This document shows positions 11,546-20,466 of a stretch of 64,000 bases of DNA, piece after piece. The notes beneath the pieces were generated by a model. That model was not told the DNA's origin. It was given only the letters and a program-made list of their open reading frames with translations, and made no database searches. Every line of letters starts with the position of its first letter. Positions within the stretch are counted from its first letter, which is position 1. The position numbers and the translations under genes are program-made. This DNA is from Saccharothrix longispora (lineage in GTDB: Bacteria > Actinomycetota > Actinomycetes > Mycobacteriales > Pseudonocardiaceae), in assembly GCF_030852425.1 (NCBI RefSeq), contig NZ_NSDM01000004.1, positions 310,001 to 374,000 on the forward strand. Direction: 5' to 3'.

Positions 11546-12313
11546 TTACACCGCGCCCGCGTACTGGCCGATCCACGAGCGGAACGCCGGCACGTCCATG
11601 TAGATCGACGGGCCGGTGGCGCAGGTGGAGCTGTTGTTGCCCGCGCGGCTGGTGGCGCCGACCAGCTGCCACGTGCCGCCGACCGACTTGATCTGCGGAC
11701 CACCCGAGTCGCCGTAGCAGGCGCCCGAGTTGCCACCGGGGTTGTTCGTGCAGATCTCGTACGAGCCGTAGATCCCCAGGCAGTTGCCGTCCGCCACGAT
11801 GGACGTGTTCAGCTCCTGGAGCGTCACCGGCGCGCCGCAAGCACCGCGCGGGGCGCAGGTCTGGCCCCAGCCGATGATGCGGGTGGCGGTGCCCGTGGCG
11901 CCGGAGGACGACGCCACCGCGATCGGGGTCTGGCTCACCGAAGTGGCCAGGCGCACGAGCGCGATGTCGTAGCTCGGGTGGTTCACGATCTGGGCGCCCG
12001 ACGCGACCGTGCCGCCGCTGGTGCGGTTGGTCGTGCCGATGCGGGCCCGGATCGAGGACGCCGAACGGCCCTGGACGCAGTGCTTGGCCGTGACGACCCA
12101 GTTGGCCTTGATCAGCGAGCCGCCGCAGAAGTGGCTACCCGCGGTGCTCTGCAGGGACACCATGAACGAGTAGGTCTGCGTGGCGTTGCCGCCGCCGACG
12201 ATGAACGGGGTGACCTCGCCGTCCGCCGCCGGGGCCGCCGCCGCCCCGGCCGCGCTCGCGAGGGCCGCGCCGATCGCCACCGCGAACGCGGTGAACAGGG
12301 TACGAACCTTCAT
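11546..12313 (-). CDS. Secreted trypsin-like serine protease (S1)
   Basis: 255 residues. A signal peptide (to about residue 27) and a short propeptide precede the mature end, near FIVGGGNA. The catalytic triad is visible: His78 in VVTAKHC, Asp116 in SYDIALVRL, and Ser203 in GDSGGP. Several cysteine pairs typical of streptomycete trypsins are present. ATG 12313 is chosen because GGAGAGGAA lies just upstream; the GTG at 12316 abuts that site. An exported zymogen activated by cleavage before Ile-Val-Gly-Gly is expected. No dedicated inhibitor gene is next to it. Confidence 0.9.
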   Translation of the reverse strand: MKVRTLFTAFAVAIGAALASAAGAAAAPAADGEVTPFIVGGGNATQTYSFMVSLQSTAGSHFCGGSLIKANWVVTAKHCVQGRSASSIRARIGTTNRTSGGTVASGAQIVNHPSYDIALVRLATSVSQTPIAVASSSGATGTATRIIGWGQTCAPRGACGAPVTLQELNTSIVADGNCLGIYGSYEICTNNPGGNSGACYGDSGGPQIKSVGGTWQLVGATSRAGNNSSTCATGPSIYMDVPAFRSWIGQYAGAV

Positions 12314-12458
12314 CACTTCCTCTCCGTCCCCGGCGCAGGGTGCTCGGGGACGAAAGGGAAAGTAGGGATGAACACCGTGTGATCACCACAGCCGATCGGC
12401 CGGTCCCGGTCGGTTGACTGTTGACATCCCGCTCACGAACCGTCACGCACGGCAGTGA

Positions 12459-13508
12459 TCAGGGGAGCGGCGGGAGCGCGTCCTCGCCCGCTCGGGGGAC
12501 GTCGAAGTCCACCGACGCGTACTCGCGCAGCTTCTCCAACCGGTGGAAGCCGTCGATCATCCGCACCGTGCCCGACTTCGACCGCATCACGATCGACTGG
12601 GTGGTGCAGCCGCCCGCCCGGTAGTGCACGCCGCGCACCAGGTCGCCGTCGGTGACGCCGGTCGCGCAGAAGAACACGTTGTCGCCGCGCACCAGGTCGT
12701 CCGTGGTCAGCACCTGGTCCAGGTCGTGGCCCGCGTCCAGCGCCCGCTGCCGCTCCGCGTCGTCCTTCGGCCACAGCTTCGCCTGGATCGCGCCGCCCAT
12801 GCACTTCAGCGCCGCCGCCGCGATGATGCCCTCCGGCGTGCCGCCGATGCCCACCAGCAGGTCGATGCCCGTGTTCGGCCGGGCCGCCGAGATCGCGCCC
12901 GCCACGTCGCCGTCGGAGATGAAGTGGATGCGCGCCCCGGCCGCCCGCACGTCCCGCACGACCTGCTCGTGCCGCGGCCGGTCCAGGATGCACACGGTCA
13001 CGTCGGAGACGTCGATGTGCTTGGCCTTCGCCACCCGCCGGACGTTCTCCGCGATCGGCGCGGTGATGTCGAGGACGTCCGCCGCCTCCGGCCCCGTCGC
13101 CAACTTCTCCATGTAGAACACCGCCGACGGGTCGAACATCGCGCCCCGCTCGGCCACCGCCAGCACCGCCAGCGCGTTCGGCATGCCCTTCGCCATCAGC
13201 GTCGTGCCGTCGATCGGGTCCACCGCGACGTCGCAGTCGGGGCCGTCGCCGTTGCCGACCTCCTCGCCGTTGAACAGCATGGGCGCCTCGTCCTTCTCGC
13301 CCTCGCCGATCACCACGACGCCCCGCATCGACACGGTGCCGATCAGCTTGCGCATGGCGTCCACCGCCGCGCCGTCCCCGGCGTTCTTGTCACCGCGGCC
13401 CACCCAGCGCCCGGCGGCCATCGCCGCCGCCTCGGTGACCCGGACGAGTTCCATCGCGAGGTTCCGGTCCGGTGCTTCGCGACGACGCTCGGACGGGCTG
13501 CTGCTCAT
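12459..13508 (-). CDS. glpX: Class II fructose-1,6-bisphosphatase
   Basis: 349 residues. GlpX hydrolyses fructose-1,6-bisphosphate in gluconeogenesis using divalent metal. Visible motifs are [23 protein letters not shown] (metal and phosphate site) and [27 protein letters not shown] precedes the ATG. A perfect 24-bp palindrome upstream overlaps the likely promoter, suggesting repression by a TetR-type regulator that is not encoded nearby. The neighbouring xseB, xseA and ispH match the mycobacterial glpX neighbourhood. Confidence 0.93.
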   Translation of the reverse strand: MSSSPSERRREAPDRNLAMELVRVTEAAAMAAGRWVGRGDKNAGDGAAVDAMRKLIGTVSMRGVVVIGEGEKDEAPMLFNGEEVGNGDGPDCDVAVDPIDGTTLMAKGMPNALAVLAVAERGAMFDPSAVFYMEKLATGPEAADVLDITAPIAENVRRVAKAKHIDVSDVTVCILDRPRHEQVVRDVRAAGARIHFISDGDVAGAISAARPNTGIDLLVGIGGTPEGIIAAAALKCMGGAIQAKLWPKDDAERQRALDAGHDLDQVLTTDDLVRGDNVFFCATGVTDGDLVRGVHYRAGGCTTQSIVMRSKSGTVRMIDGFHRLEKLREYASVDFDVPRAGEDALPPLP

Positions 13509-13534
13509 GGGGCGCTCCCTCGTGCGGGTTGATC

Positions 13535-13558
13535 TTGGTCTACCGGTCGGTAGACCAA
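13535..13558. promoter_or_regulatory. TetR-type operator palindrome upstream of glpX
   Basis: TTGGTCTACCG (13535-13545), GT, CGGTAGACCAA (13548-13558): an 11-bp perfect inverted repeat with a two-base centre, 27-50 bases before the glpX ATG. The size and the TACCG-N2-CGGTA core resemble TetR-family operators. Confidence 0.6.
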
Positions 13559-13582
13559 TCCTCGCACGTCGCGGGGGTCGCG

Positions 13583-13792
13583 TCAGGGCTGAGCGACGTC
13601 CTCCTCGGTCACACTGAGAGCTTGATCGATCCTCTCGCGGGCACCCGCCAACCGCTGCTCGCAGGTCTTCGCCAGGGCCTCGCCGCGTTCCCACAGCGCC
13701 AGCGACTCCTCCAGCGACAGGCCACCCGCCTCCAACCGGCGGACCACCTCCACCAGCTCGTCCCTCGCCTGCTCGTAGCCCTGCTCGCTCAC
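13583..13792 (-). CDS. xseB: Exodeoxyribonuclease VII small subunit
   Basis: 69 residues, mostly helical, with the family motif [19 protein letters not shown] then [16 protein letters not shown]. XseB binds XseA to form the single-strand nuclease exonuclease VII. GTG 13792 overlaps the stop of the preceding gene (GTGA), indicating translational coupling. In the usual actinobacterial order xseA is directly upstream; here a 135-codon gene is interposed. Confidence 0.92.
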   Translation of the reverse strand: MSEQGYEQARDELVEVVRRLEAGGLSLEESLALWERGEALAKTCEQRLAGARERIDQALSVTEEDVAQP

Positions 13793-14196
13793 GTGACTGA
13801 CTTCCCCAATCGGTTCTGGACGTGCACCACGACCGTGGCCACGGCCTGGTCGTAGCCGATGAACGCCTCGGCGAACTCCGCGCCGTCGCCCTCGCGCACC
13901 GCGTCGTCGATGCGGTGCTCGGCGTCGGACACCCGCCGCCGGTGCAGCGAGCCGTGCCCGAGCCACCAGCGCAGGCCCGCGTAGCCGCACGTCGCCTCGG
14001 ACAGGTCGTGCAGGCTGGTGATCAACGCCTGGCGGCCCGACGTGCAGCCCGCCACCAGGGACAGCCAGCAGTCGGCCGCGGCCCGGTCGGCCGACTCGGC
14101 CCGGTCGCGCACCGCCCGGGCGCCCTCGTCCCCGGCCCCGCCCGCGGCGGCCATCGTCAAGGGCAGGAACGTGGGCTCACGTGCCGGGTTCGGCAC
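13789..14196 (-). CDS. Conserved-context protein of unknown function between xseA and xseB
   Basis: 135 residues. GGAGGAAGG lies before the GTG pair at 14199/14196, and the start overlaps the end of xseA by 20 bp. It overlaps xseB by 4 bp at the other end, so it is translated as part of the exonuclease VII operon. The sequence is rich in Ala, Asp and Arg with helical segments ([46 protein letters not shown]). No catalytic motif or membrane segment is seen. I do not recognise a named family. Confidence 0.7.
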   Translation of the reverse strand: MPNPAREPTFLPLTMAAAGGAGDEGARAVRDRAESADRAAADCWLSLVAGCTSGRQALITSLHDLSEATCGYAGLRWWLGHGSLHRRRVSDAEHRIDDAVREGDGAEFAEAFIGYDQAVATVVVHVQNRLGKSVT

Positions 14197-15475
14197 CACC
14201 GCCTCCTTCCTCCACCCCACCACCGGGGCCGTCCGCCCGGCCACCGTCCGCCCGGCCACCGGGGCCGACGACCGCGTGCACGGCCCCGTCGGCCACGCGC
14301 ACCCGCAGGTGGGTCCCGGCCGGCGCCTGGGCCGCCGAACGGAGCACGCCGTCCACCCCCTCGGGTGTGACGAGCTGCACCACGGCGTACCCGCGGGCCA
14401 GCGTGGCGGCAGGTCCGAGGGTCGTCAAGCGCGCCGTGGTCGCCACCAGCCCGGCGGTTTCCGAGTCGAGGCGGTTGCGGATCGCCCGGCGGACCCGCTC
14501 GCGCAGCTGGTCGACCTCCTGGGCGCGCCGGTCCAGCGGCCCGTGCGGGTCCGCGAGCGCGGGTCGGGTGCGCAGCGCGGCCAGCAGCTTCCGCTCCCGG
14601 TCCACCCACCCGTGCAAGGCGCGGCGGCTGCGGTCGCGCATCTGCCGGACGCGCTCGGCCTCCTCCGCGACGTCCGGCACGACCCGCTTGCCCGCGTCGG
14701 TCGGCGTGGAGCAGCGCACGTCCGCCACGTGGTCCACCAGCGGCGTGTCCGGCTCGTGCCCGATCGCCGACAGCACCGGCGTGCGGCACCGCGACACCGC
14801 CCGGCACAGCGCCTCGTCCGAGAACGGCAGCAGGTCCTCGACGCTGCCGCCGCCGCGCGCCAGCACCACCACGTCCACCTCGGGGTCGCGGTCCAGGGTC
14901 GCGAGCGCGGTCAGGATCTCCGGCACCGCCGACGCGCCCTGCACGGCCACGTTCACCACCCGGAACCGGGCGCCCGGCCAGCGGGCGTGCGCGTTCGTCA
15001 GCACGTCCCGCTCGGCCGCCGACGCCCGCCCGGTGATCAGGCCGATCTTGTTCGGCAGGAACGGCGGCCTCCGCTTGCGCCGCGGGTCGAACAGGCCCTC
15101 CGCGTTCAGCAGCTTGCGCAGCCGCTCGATGCGGGCCAGCAGCTCGCCGATGCCGACCTGCCGGATCTCGTCCACGCGCAGGCTCAGCGTCCCCCGGTTG
15201 GGGAAGAAGTTGGGCTTGCCGTGCACCACCACCCGGCCGCCCTCGGTCAGCCCCAGTTCGCGCACCAGCCCCACCGGGGCCGTGAGCTGCATGGACATGT
15301 CCACCGACGGGTCGCGCAGGGTCAGGAACGCCGTCGACGTGCCCGGTCGCGCGCTCAGCTGCGTGACCTGGCCCTCCACCCACACGTCGCCGAGCCGGTT
15401 GATCCAGTCGAAGATCTTGCGCGCGACCGTCCGCACCGGCCACGGGTTCTCGGGACTGGACTTCTCGTCGCTCAC
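14177..15475 (-). CDS. xseA: Exodeoxyribonuclease VII large subunit
   Basis: 432 residues. An N-terminal OB-fold ([20 protein letters not shown]) is followed by the catalytic domain with [31 protein letters not shown] and [20 protein letters not shown] helical C-terminal region follows. It degrades single-stranded DNA bidirectionally with XseB. GTG 15475 overlaps the stop of the upstream gene as GTGA. Confidence 0.93.
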   Translation of the reverse strand: MSDEKSSPENPWPVRTVARKIFDWINRLGDVWVEGQVTQLSARPGTSTAFLTLRDPSVDMSMQLTAPVGLVRELGLTEGGRVVVHGKPNFFPNRGTLSLRVDEIRQVGIGELLARIERLRKLLNAEGLFDPRRKRRPPFLPNKIGLITGRASAAERDVLTNAHARWPGARFRVVNVAVQGASAVPEILTALATLDRDPEVDVVVLARGGGSVEDLLPFSDEALCRAVSRCRTPVLSAIGHEPDTPLVDHVADVRCSTPTDAGKRVVPDVAEEAERVRQMRDRSRRALHGWVDRERKLLAALRTRPALADPHGPLDRRAQEVDQLRERVRRAIRNRLDSETAGLVATTARLTTLGPAATLARGYAVVQLVTPEGVDGVLRSAAQAPAGTHLRVRVADGAVHAVVGPGGRADGGRADGPGGGVEEGGGGAEPGT

Positions 15476-15993
15476 CGGTCCTTCAGGTTCGCGAGGCGCC
15501 GGGTCAGCATCCCGGTGAACTCCGGCCGCGCGGCGTGCGTGCGCTCGTGCGCCAGCAGCTGCTCCAGCTCCTCGGCGGTCAGCGAGCGCAGCTTCGCCCG
15601 CAGCTGCGGCAGCGTCAGCGCGTCGTAGTCCGGCAGCGCGGCGGGCGGTTCGGCGGCCAGCGCCCGCTCCTCCCGCGCCCACGGGTCGCCGTCGTCGTCC
15701 GGCCCGTCCAGGTCGTCCGACCCGTGCGGGTAGTCGGCGGGGTCGTCCGGCTCGTCCTCGTCGAACGTCGCCCACTCGGGCTCGTCGTCCACCGGCCGGA
15801 GCACGGACAGCGCGTCGTCACCCTTGATTGCGAGTTCCGTCACCGTCTGCTGGACCCGCATGGACAGCTGCAACGCCTCGCTGACCACGGTGACCGGCAG
15901 CCCCGCGAGTTGCTGCGGCAGCTTCCTGGCCTGCTCGACGGCGGTGACCGCCAGTCCCGCGGCGAGGCGGACGGGCAACGGCAGTGGCTTCAT
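15472..15993 (-). CDS. Lipid-droplet-associated-type protein (Rv1109c-like)
   Basis: 173 residues. A hydrophobic/amphipathic N-terminus ([22 protein letters not shown], then [31 protein letters not shown]) is followed by an acidic linker and a C-terminal helical segment ([22 protein letters not shown]). Position and layout match the actinobacterial gene between xseA and ispH (Rv1109c), annotated as lipid droplet-associated. That function is by family, not shown here. ATG 15993; overlaps xseA by 4 bp. Confidence 0.75.
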   Translation of the reverse strand: MKPLPLPVRLAAGLAVTAVEQARKLPQQLAGLPVTVVSEALQLSMRVQQTVTELAIKGDDALSVLRPVDDEPEWATFDEDEPDDPADYPHGSDDLDGPDDDGDPWAREERALAAEPPAALPDYDALTLPQLRAKLRSLTAEELEQLLAHERTHAARPEFTGMLTRRLANLKDR

Positions 15994-16044
15994 GCCGTAC
16001 AGCCTGCCGCAGTCGGGCGGCGGATGCCCACATCCGGCACGCCG

Positions 16045-16057
16045 TACCCTGGACGCC
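16045..16057 (+). promoter_or_regulatory. ispH -10 element, leaderless
   Basis: TACCCT at 16045-16050 lies seven bases before the ispH ATG. No recognisable -35 is seen. The 64-bp gap to the divergent operon must hold both promoters. Confidence 0.4.
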
Positions 16058-17002
16058 ATGGACAAGCGAGTGCTCCTGGCCAAGCCGCGTGGCTACTGCG
16101 CCGGCGTGGACCGCGCCGTCGTGACCGTCGAGAAGGCGCTGGAGCAGTACGGCGCGCCGGTCTACGTGCGCAAGGAGATCGTCCACAACAAGCACGTCGT
16201 CGAGACGCTGTCCGCGCGCGGCGCGATCTTCGTCGACGAGACCGACCAGGTGCCCGAGGGCGCCCTGGTGGTGTTCTCCGCGCACGGCGTGTCGCCGGCC
16301 GTGCACGAGGAGGCGGCCGAGCGCTCGCTGCGCACCATCGACGCCACGTGCCCGCTGGTCACGAAGGTCCACAACGAGGCCAAGCGGTTCGCGCGCGAGG
16401 ACTACGACATCCTCCTCATCGGCCACGAGGGCCACGAGGAGGTCGAGGGCACCTACGGCGAGGCGCCGTCCCACATCCAGCTGGTCGACACCGCCGAGGA
16501 CGTCGACAAGGTCGTGGTGCGCGACCCGTCCAAGGTGGTGTGGCTGTCGCAGACCACGCTGTCGGTCGACGAGACCATGGTGCGCGTGCGGCAGCTCCAG
16601 GACCGGTTCCCGGACCTCCAGGAGCCGCCGTCGGACGACATCTGCTACGCCACGTCCAACCGGCAGACCGCGGTGAAGACGATGGCGCCCGAGTGCGACC
16701 TGGTGCTGGTCGTGGGGTCGAAGAACTCGTCCAACTCGGTGCGGCTGGTCGAGGTCGCGCTCCAGGCGGGCGCACGGGCGTCGTACCTGGTCGACTACGC
16801 CCGCGAGGTCGACGAGGCGTGGCTGGAGGGCGTGACGACGGTCGGCGTGACGTCGGGCGCGTCGGTGCCGGACATCCTCGTGATGGACCTGCTGAAGTGG
16901 CTCGCCGAGCGCGGCTACGGGCAGGTCGAGGAGATCACGACGGCGAACGAGAAGATCGCCTTCGCCCTGCCGCGCGAGCTGCGCAAGGACATGGTGCGCT
17001 GA
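16058..17002 (+). CDS. ispH: 4-hydroxy-3-methylbut-2-enyl diphosphate reductase
   Basis: 314 residues, last enzyme of the MEP isoprenoid pathway, producing IPP and DMAPP. Iron-sulfur cysteines are visible in [11 protein letters not shown] (near residue 14), [11 protein letters not shown] and [11 protein letters not shown]. The substrate-binding VFSAHGVSP and TSGASVPD motifs are present. The ATG at 16058 is preceded by a -10 element and no ribosome binding site, so the transcript is probably leaderless. The divergent xseA operon and the downstream hairpin bound it as a single gene. Confidence 0.95.
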   Translation: MDKRVLLAKPRGYCAGVDRAVVTVEKALEQYGAPVYVRKEIVHNKHVVETLSARGAIFVDETDQVPEGALVVFSAHGVSPAVHEEAAERSLRTIDATCPLVTKVHNEAKRFAREDYDILLIGHEGHEEVEGTYGEAPSHIQLVDTAEDVDKVVVRDPSKVVWLSQTTLSVDETMVRVRQLQDRFPDLQEPPSDDICYATSNRQTAVKTMAPECDLVLVVGSKNSSNSVRLVEVALQAGARASYLVDYAREVDEAWLEGVTTVGVTSGASVPDILVMDLLKWLAERGYGQVEEITTANEKIAFALPRELRKDMVR

Positions 17003-17067
17003 CGGACCAGCCCCGGGGGGACCGGGGGCCGCCGCGGCGGTCCGCTCCTCCCGGGGCTCGGACCGTC
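17001..17067. terminator. Bidirectional terminator between ispH and lectin gene
   Basis: Arms GACGG/CCGTC and AGCCCCGGG (17009-17017)/CCCGGGGCT (17050-17058) form an imperfect long stem between the convergent genes. Confidence 0.75.
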
Positions 17068-17992
17068 AGGACCACCGCTTGTGCCACAGGTCGTTGTCGG
17101 TGCCCTCGACGAAGACGTCGATGCGGTCCGGTCCGCGGGAGACGGCCGCGGGGTTGTGCAGGAACACGCCGCCGAGGTCCTCCCAGCCGGACCACGAGGA
17201 GCCGTTCCACCACTTGTGCCACAGGTGGTTGTCGGCGCCCTTGACGAAGACGTCGAGCCGGTTGGCGGCCCAGGACGAGACGGCCGGGCCGGCGGTGATG
17301 ACGCCGCCGAGGTCCTCCCAGCCGGACCACGAGGAGCCGTTCCACCACTTGTGCCAGAGGTGGTTGTCGGTGCCTTCGCCGAAGACGTCGATGCGGCCGG
17401 GGCCCCAGGAGACGGCGGCCGGGTTGTCGATGATGACGCCGCCGAGGTCCTCCCAGCCGGACCACGAGGAGCCGTTCCACCACTTGTGCCACAGGTGGTT
17501 GTCGGCGCCCTTGACGAAGACGTCGAGCCGGTTGGCGGCCCAGGACGAGACGGCAGGGCCGGCGGTGATGACGCCGCCGAGGTCCTCCCAGCCGGACCAC
17601 GAGGAGCCGTTCCACCACTTGTGCCACAGGTGGTTGTTCGTCCCTCTGCCGAACAGGTCGATGCGGTCGGGCCCCCAGGAGACGGCGGCCGGGTTGTCGA
17701 TGATGTTGCCGCCCAGGCTTTCCCAGCCGGACCACGAGACACCGTTCCACCACTTGTGCCACACCGCGGAGTCGGTGCCCCTCACGAAGACGTCCAGGCG
17801 GTTGGCCGACCAGGACGAGACCGCCGGGCCCGCCGTGACCGCGCCGCCGAGGTCCTCCCAGCCGGACCAGCGCCTCTCCGCCTGGACCTCCGCCTGCACG
17901 TGCCGCCCGGGTTCGGCGGCGGCCGTGGCGACACCGGGTGAGAACGACAGCAGGAGGATGGCTATCACGGATTTTGCGAATGCGGAACGCAT
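17066..17992 (-). CDS. Secreted six-repeat PLL-like beta-propeller lectin
   Basis: 308 residues. A signal peptide (MRSAFAKSVIAILLLSFS...ATA) is followed by six blades of about 45 residues, each reading W-SGWE-LGG, then a Trp-rich LWHKWWNGSS. The blades alternate between two types, ITAGPAVSSWAANRLDVFV and IIDNPAAVSWGPGRIDVFG, giving an ABABAB order. This matches PLL-like (DUF346) propeller lectins, usually seven-bladed sugar binders. AAGGAA precedes the ATG. The high internal DNA identity indicates recent duplication. The ligand is unknown; it may bind surface glycans of other cells. Confidence 0.82.
   Translation of the reverse strand: MRSAFAKSVIAILLLSFSPGVATAAAEPGRHVQAEVQAERRWSGWEDLGGAVTAGPAVSSWSANRLDVFVRGTDSAVWHKWWNGVSWSGWESLGGNIIDNPAAVSWGPDRIDLFGRGTNNHLWHKWWNGSSWSGWEDLGGVITAGPAVSSWAANRLDVFVKGADNHLWHKWWNGSSWSGWEDLGGVIIDNPAAVSWGPGRIDVFGEGTDNHLWHKWWNGSSWSGWEDLGGVITAGPAVSSWAANRLDVFVKGADNHLWHKWWNGSSWSGWEDLGGVFLHNPAAVSRGPDRIDVFVEGTDNDLWHKRWS
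17168..17731. repeat. 270-bp tandem super-repeat inside the lectin gene
   Basis: The two-blade AB unit repeats with a 270-bp period. The segment from about 17168 to 17302 recurs at 17438-17572 with almost no changes (for example GCC versus GCA near 17552). Such identity implies recent duplication or gene conversion. Confidence 0.75.
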
Positions 17993-18302
17993 TGGTTTCC
18001 TTCCGTCGGGCGGTGATTCCTTCCTCAAACAAATGCAACGTAACACCTTTGTATGGTTTCAAAGGCTGAACATTTATTCACCCGCTATGGCCGGAGATCT
18101 CCGCAGAAATGCCTTTGTTCGGATGGGTCGACTACCGAGCGCTGTTTCCCGGGATGAATTGGATCGAGCGGGGGAACCCCGAGCGGGGGACCGGTCCCGG
18201 CGGGCCGGTCGGCGACCGCGGACCACCGGCCCGCGCGGCCGTCCGGCTGCGCCGACGGCGAAAGCGTTTGGCGGACAACGGGGGTTCGCGTTTCCTGGTG
18301 GG
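17993..18302. promoter_or_regulatory. Divergent intergenic region with AT-rich patch
   Basis: 310 bp between the lectin and exporter genes. From about 18010 to 18130 the sequence is clearly less GC-rich than the rest of the window (runs such as TCAAACAAATGCAACG and AACATTTATTC). It likely holds the lectin promoter. I cannot assign hexamers with confidence, and no gene is seen. Confidence 0.45.
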
Positions 18303-20279
18303 ATGGGTCCCGCCGGGTCGAACACCACCAGCACCGCCACGTCGAGCAGCGCCACGTCGAGCACCGCGCCGGGCACCACGCTGATCGGCGTCGAGAACGT
18401 CGCCACGCCCAAGTGGGCGCGCCGGCGCTCCGGCGAGACGTCGGTGAGCCTCGGCAAGGCGTTGCGCAGCCTGCCGGCGGCGGTGGCGATGGTGTCGCGC
18501 GTCGCGTGGCGCACCTCGCCCCGCCTCACCGTCCTCGCGGGCGTCGTGCACGTCCTCTCGGGCTGCGTCACGGCGTTCGGCCTGCTCGCCACGGCCGACG
18601 TGTTCTCCGCCCTCCTGCGCGACGAGCCGACCCCCGACCGGCTGGTGCAGGCGCTGCCCGCGCTCGCCGTCGTGATCGGCTCGTTCGTCGTGCGCGCCCT
18701 GCTGGACACGGCCGTGTCCGCGGTCGAGAGCAGCCTGCGCCCGCGCGTCACCCGGGCCGCCAACGACGAGGTCACCGCGGTCCTCGTGCGGGCCGAGCTG
18801 CTGGCGTTCGAGGACGCCGACTTCCGCGAGCTGGCCCGGCAGGGCGGGCGGCGGGGCGTGCGGTCGCTGGAGACCAGCCTCCGCTACCTGGCCGCGCTGC
18901 TGTCCGGCGGCATCTCGCTGGTCGCGGCGGTGGTGACGGTCGCGGTGCTCAACCCGTGGCTGGCCCCGGCGCTGCTGCTGGCGGCCTTCGCGAACGCCTG
19001 GGCGGCGGCCCGCGCGTCCAAGATGCGCTACGAGCACTTCCTCGGCTCGGTCACCCGCAACACGCGCAAGGGCGTCGTCGAGGAGGTCGCCACCGAGCGG
19101 GACTTCGCGCTCGAACGGCACGCGCTGACCCTCCAGGAGCAGCTGCTCGCGGAGCACCGGCGGATTTCCGACAGCCTCGTCGTGGACGAGATCCGCATGG
19201 CGCACCGGACGAACCTGGTCGGCCTCGCCGGGCGGGCGCTGGCGGGCGTCGGCACGGGCGCCGCCTACCTCGTGCTGGGCCTGCTGCTGCACACCGGCGC
19301 GATGGAGCTGGCGCTGGCCGGCACGGCGGTGCTCGCGATGCGCACCGGGTTCTCGTCGCTGGCGAGCACGACCCGCGCCGTGAACAGCCTGTACGAGGAC
19401 TCGTTCTACATCGACTTCTACAAGAAGCTGCTGGTCGAGGGCGCGGAACGGGCCCAGGGGAGGCGCGTGCGGGGCGGTTCGCCGACCACCGCGCCCGCGG
19501 ACCCGGAGCTGATCACCCTGGACGGGGTCTCGTTCACCTACCCGGGAGCCCCGAAGCCCGCGCTGCGGGACGTGGACCTGACCGTGGCCCGGGGCGAGGT
19601 GATCGCGCTGGTCGGCGAGAACGGCTCCGGCAAGACGACCCTGGGCAAGGTGCTGACCGGCCTGTACCCGGCGTCGTCGGGCGCGGTGCGGTGGGACGGC
19701 GTGGACCTCGCGGAGGCGGACCCGACGTCGGTGCACTCGTCGATCGCGGTGATCGCGCAGGACCCGGCGCAGTGGCCGATGACCGCGCGGAACAACGTGA
19801 CGGTCGGCCGGCTGGGGCGCGACGACGAGCGCGCCTACGAGGAGGCGGTCGTGAAGTCCGGGGCCGACGAGGTGCTCGCGACCCTGCCCGCCGGTCCGGA
19901 CACGGTGCTGTCCCGGCAGTTCAACGACGGCCAGGACCTGTCCGGCGGCCAGTGGCAGCGCATGGGGATCGCGCGCGGCATGTTCCGCGACGCCGCGGTG
20001 CTGGTGGCCGACGAGCCGACGGCCGCCCTGGACGCCAAGGCCGAGGCCCGCGTCTTCGAGGGCCTGCGCGAGGCGACGGCGAGCCGCACGACGATCCTCG
20101 TCACGCACCGCCTGGCGAACATCCGCAACGCCGACCGCATCGTCGTCCTCGACCAGGGCCGCGTGGTCGAGCAGGGCACGCACGAGGAGCTGATGTCCCT
20201 GCGCGGCCACTACCACGAGCTGTTCGAGCTCCAGGCGTCCGCGTACCGGGGTGGCCTGCTCGCCCCCGCCGCCGAATAG
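18303..20279 (+). CDS. ABC exporter, fused membrane and ATPase domains
   Basis: About 658 residues. A Ser/Thr-rich N-terminus is followed by a transmembrane domain (LTVLAGVVHVLSGCVTAFGLLA onward) and an ATPase domain with Walker A GENGSGKTT, signature LSGGQ and Walker B VLVADEPTAALD. This is the half-transporter exporter layout, working as a homodimer. No peptide, lanthipeptide or antibiotic gene lies beside it, so the substrate is unknown. The start is uncertain: ATG 18303 has only a weak binding site, and GTG 18444 would remove the low-complexity N-terminus. Confidence 0.82.
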   Translation: MGPAGSNTTSTATSSSATSSTAPGTTLIGVENVATPKWARRRSGETSVSLGKALRSLPAAVAMVSRVAWRTSPRLTVLAGVVHVLSGCVTAFGLLATADVFSALLRDEPTPDRLVQALPALAVVIGSFVVRALLDTAVSAVESSLRPRVTRAANDEVTAVLVRAELLAFEDADFRELARQGGRRGVRSLETSLRYLAALLSGGISLVAAVVTVAVLNPWLAPALLLAAFANAWAAARASKMRYEHFLGSVTRNTRKGVVEEVATERDFALERHALTLQEQLLAEHRRISDSLVVDEIRMAHRTNLVGLAGRALAGVGTGAAYLVLGLLLHTGAMELALAGTAVLAMRTGFSSLASTTRAVNSLYEDSFYIDFYKKLLVEGAERAQGRRVRGGSPTTAPADPELITLDGVSFTYPGAPKPALRDVDLTVARGEVIALVGENGSGKTTLGKVLTGLYPASSGAVRWDGVDLAEADPTSVHSSIAVIAQDPAQWPMTARNNVTVGRLGRDDERAYEEAVVKSGADEVLATLPAGPDTVLSRQFNDGQDLSGGQWQRMGIARGMFRDAAVLVADEPTAALDAKAEARVFEGLREATASRTTILVTHRLANIRNADRIVVLDQGRVVEQGTHEELMSLRGHYHELFELQASAYRGGLLAPAAE

Positions 20280-20466
20280 ACCGCCGAAGAGGCCGTCCGA
20301 CGGACCGCCGGCGAATCGTCCGCGGAACCCGACCCTGATCGCACCGGGGAGGTGGCACCTCGGATCGCCGCCGTGGTCCGGCGCGGCGAAGCCCGTCCCG
20401 CCGAGGACGACGGCCGGCCCGACGCGGGGCTGGTGGACGAGTGGGCCCCGCGCCCCGCGAGCGTGG
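20280..20466. terminator. Convergent intergenic region with hairpin
   Basis: CGCGGGGC (20423-20430) and GCCCCGCG (20445-20452) form an 8-bp stem with a 14-base loop between convergent genes. This is a modest terminator candidate; nothing else is seen. Confidence 0.4.

Noticed and set aside
18303-20279. Lanthipeptide or bacteriocin cluster around the ABC exporter
   Set aside because: No precursor peptide, modification enzyme or peptidase domain lies next to the exporter; the neighbours are a lectin and a DNA-repair operon.
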